A DNA stretch of 23,547 nt from NCBI GenBank assembly GCA_021648225.1, contig JAKITE010000032.1, positions 1-23,547 on the forward strand, read 5' to 3'. The stretch's first letter is position 1. Every line of letters begins with the position of its first letter. The translations under genes were made by a program, and so were the position numbers. Source of the DNA: Paracoccaceae bacterium. GTDB lineage: Bacteria; Pseudomonadota; Alphaproteobacteria; Rhodobacterales; Rhodobacteraceae. Below, in pieces: positions 22,994-23,547 of this stretch. The notes beneath the pieces are model-generated. The model was given only the letters and a program-made list of their open reading frames with translations. It ran no database searches and was not told the DNA's origin.

Positions 22994-23547
22994 CGTTTAA
23001 TCAGGCTCCATTGGGTGACAGGGCGCAGGGGTTTCCAACTGGTTAGCTGACCCAGTGGTTCCGCACGGTTTACCGATATTTGCACCAGATCACCGCCAAA
23101 TTCTTTGTATAATTCCACCAGCAAAGCCTCGGATTCCAGTGTTACCGCATTGGCCACCAGCCGCCCCAGCGGGCGCAAAGCCAGCCAACAGGCTTGAAAG
23201 GTTTCGCGCGACAAGCCGCCGCCGATGAAAATCGCGTCTGGCGGGGCCAGCCCGTTAAGGGCCTCTGGCACTTGGCCGTCAATCAGTTTCAGGGCCGGAA
23301 CCCCCAAGGCCTGCGCATTATCCGCCGCCATGGTGCGCCGATCCGCGCGGGGTTCAATACCAATGGCGCTGGCATAGCGCGCCGCGCGCATCCATTCCAC
23401 CGCAACCGAGCCACAACCGGTGCCGACATCCCATAATAACGCCCCGCGCATTGGCATCAGTTTGGCCAAGGTTGCGGCCCGCACCTCGCGTTTGGTCATG
23501 GTGCCGTCATGAATAAAAACCCCGTCCGACAGGCCCGGAACCCGGGG
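22990..23547 (-). CDS. cobL: Precorrin-6Y C5,15-methyltransferase (decarboxylating), C-terminal part
   Basis: The frame is open to the right edge (186 codons including the stop within the window), so the gene begins outside. GLSDGVFIHDGTMTKREVRAATLAKLMPMRGALLWDVGTGCGSVAVEW is the CbiT-like methyltransferase half of CobL with its SAM-binding DVGTGCGSV motif; FIGGGLSRETFQACW follows. The N-terminal CbiE half (C5-methyltransferase) is not visible. The internal ATG at 23499 is not the start, because the conserved HDG(x)TKREVR block runs through it. The bifunctional enzyme methylates C5 and C15 and decarboxylates C12 acetate. Confidence 0.93.
   Translation of the reverse strand, partial: PRVPGLSDGVFIHDGTMTKREVRAATLAKLMPMRGALLWDVGTGCGSVAVEWMRAARYASAIGIEPRADRRTMAADNAQALGVPALKLIDGQVPEALNGLAPPDAIFIGGGLSRETFQACWLALRPLGRLVANAVTLESEALLVELYKEFGGDLVQISVNRAEPLGQLTSWKPLRPVTQWSLIKR

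Overview
The window is a mosaic of two bacterial genomes that meet near position 5210. Positions 1 to about 5210 are clearly AT-rich and carry genes in a gammaproteobacterial style: the 3' part of xseA, a small membrane-anchored protein, a YigZ/IMPACT protein, a LysR regulator divergent from a SnoaL-like secreted protein plus a quinone-oxidoreductase-like enzyme, and the C-terminal half of AnmK. From about 5210 to the end the DNA is GC-richer, the codon use changes, and gene content and order look like an alphaproteobacterium of the Rhodobacteraceae (Roseobacter) type: sspB-fumC-DUF4169-RHH, a one-piece indolepyruvate ferredoxin oxidoreductase and an aerobic-style cob operon with a CbiG-CobJ fusion. 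The change falls inside one open reading frame (4646-5854, minus): its first ~215 residues are an unrecognised Lys/Ala-rich helical protein and its last ~187 residues are AnmK starting exactly at the GFDTGP motif. I read this as most likely a chimeric contig, with a real fusion or horizontal transfer as the less likely alternative.

Layout of the alpha part: sspB and fumC (plus) are followed by two tiny overlapping genes, DUF4169 and a ribbon-helix-helix protein. Facing them is a minus-strand run ccdA, a membrane-anchored serine hydrolase and a cytochrome P450. A tusA gene (plus) diverges from ccdA and ends one base before the stop of the 1131-residue indolepyruvate ferredoxin oxidoreductase (minus). 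That gene diverges from a LysR regulator. The 212-bp spacer holds two convincing promoters, each overlapped by a perfect inverted repeat. Downstream of the LysR gene is a stand-alone promoter, hairpin and terminator arrangement that looks like an undescribed small RNA of about 78 nt, then a DMT-family transporter. The last 5.9 kb is a tightly overlapping cobalamin operon transcribed leftwards: cobL (cut by the window edge), cobI, cbiG-cobJ, cobM, cobA, cobB. These act on the corrin ring, from uroporphyrinogen III methylation to amidation of the side chains.

No rRNA, tRNA, CRISPR array or complete insertion sequence was found. The most interesting items are the in-frame chimera, the putative sRNA, the dual-operator IOR/LysR control region, the fumC-linked DUF4169/RHH pair and a 28-bp perfect palindrome.
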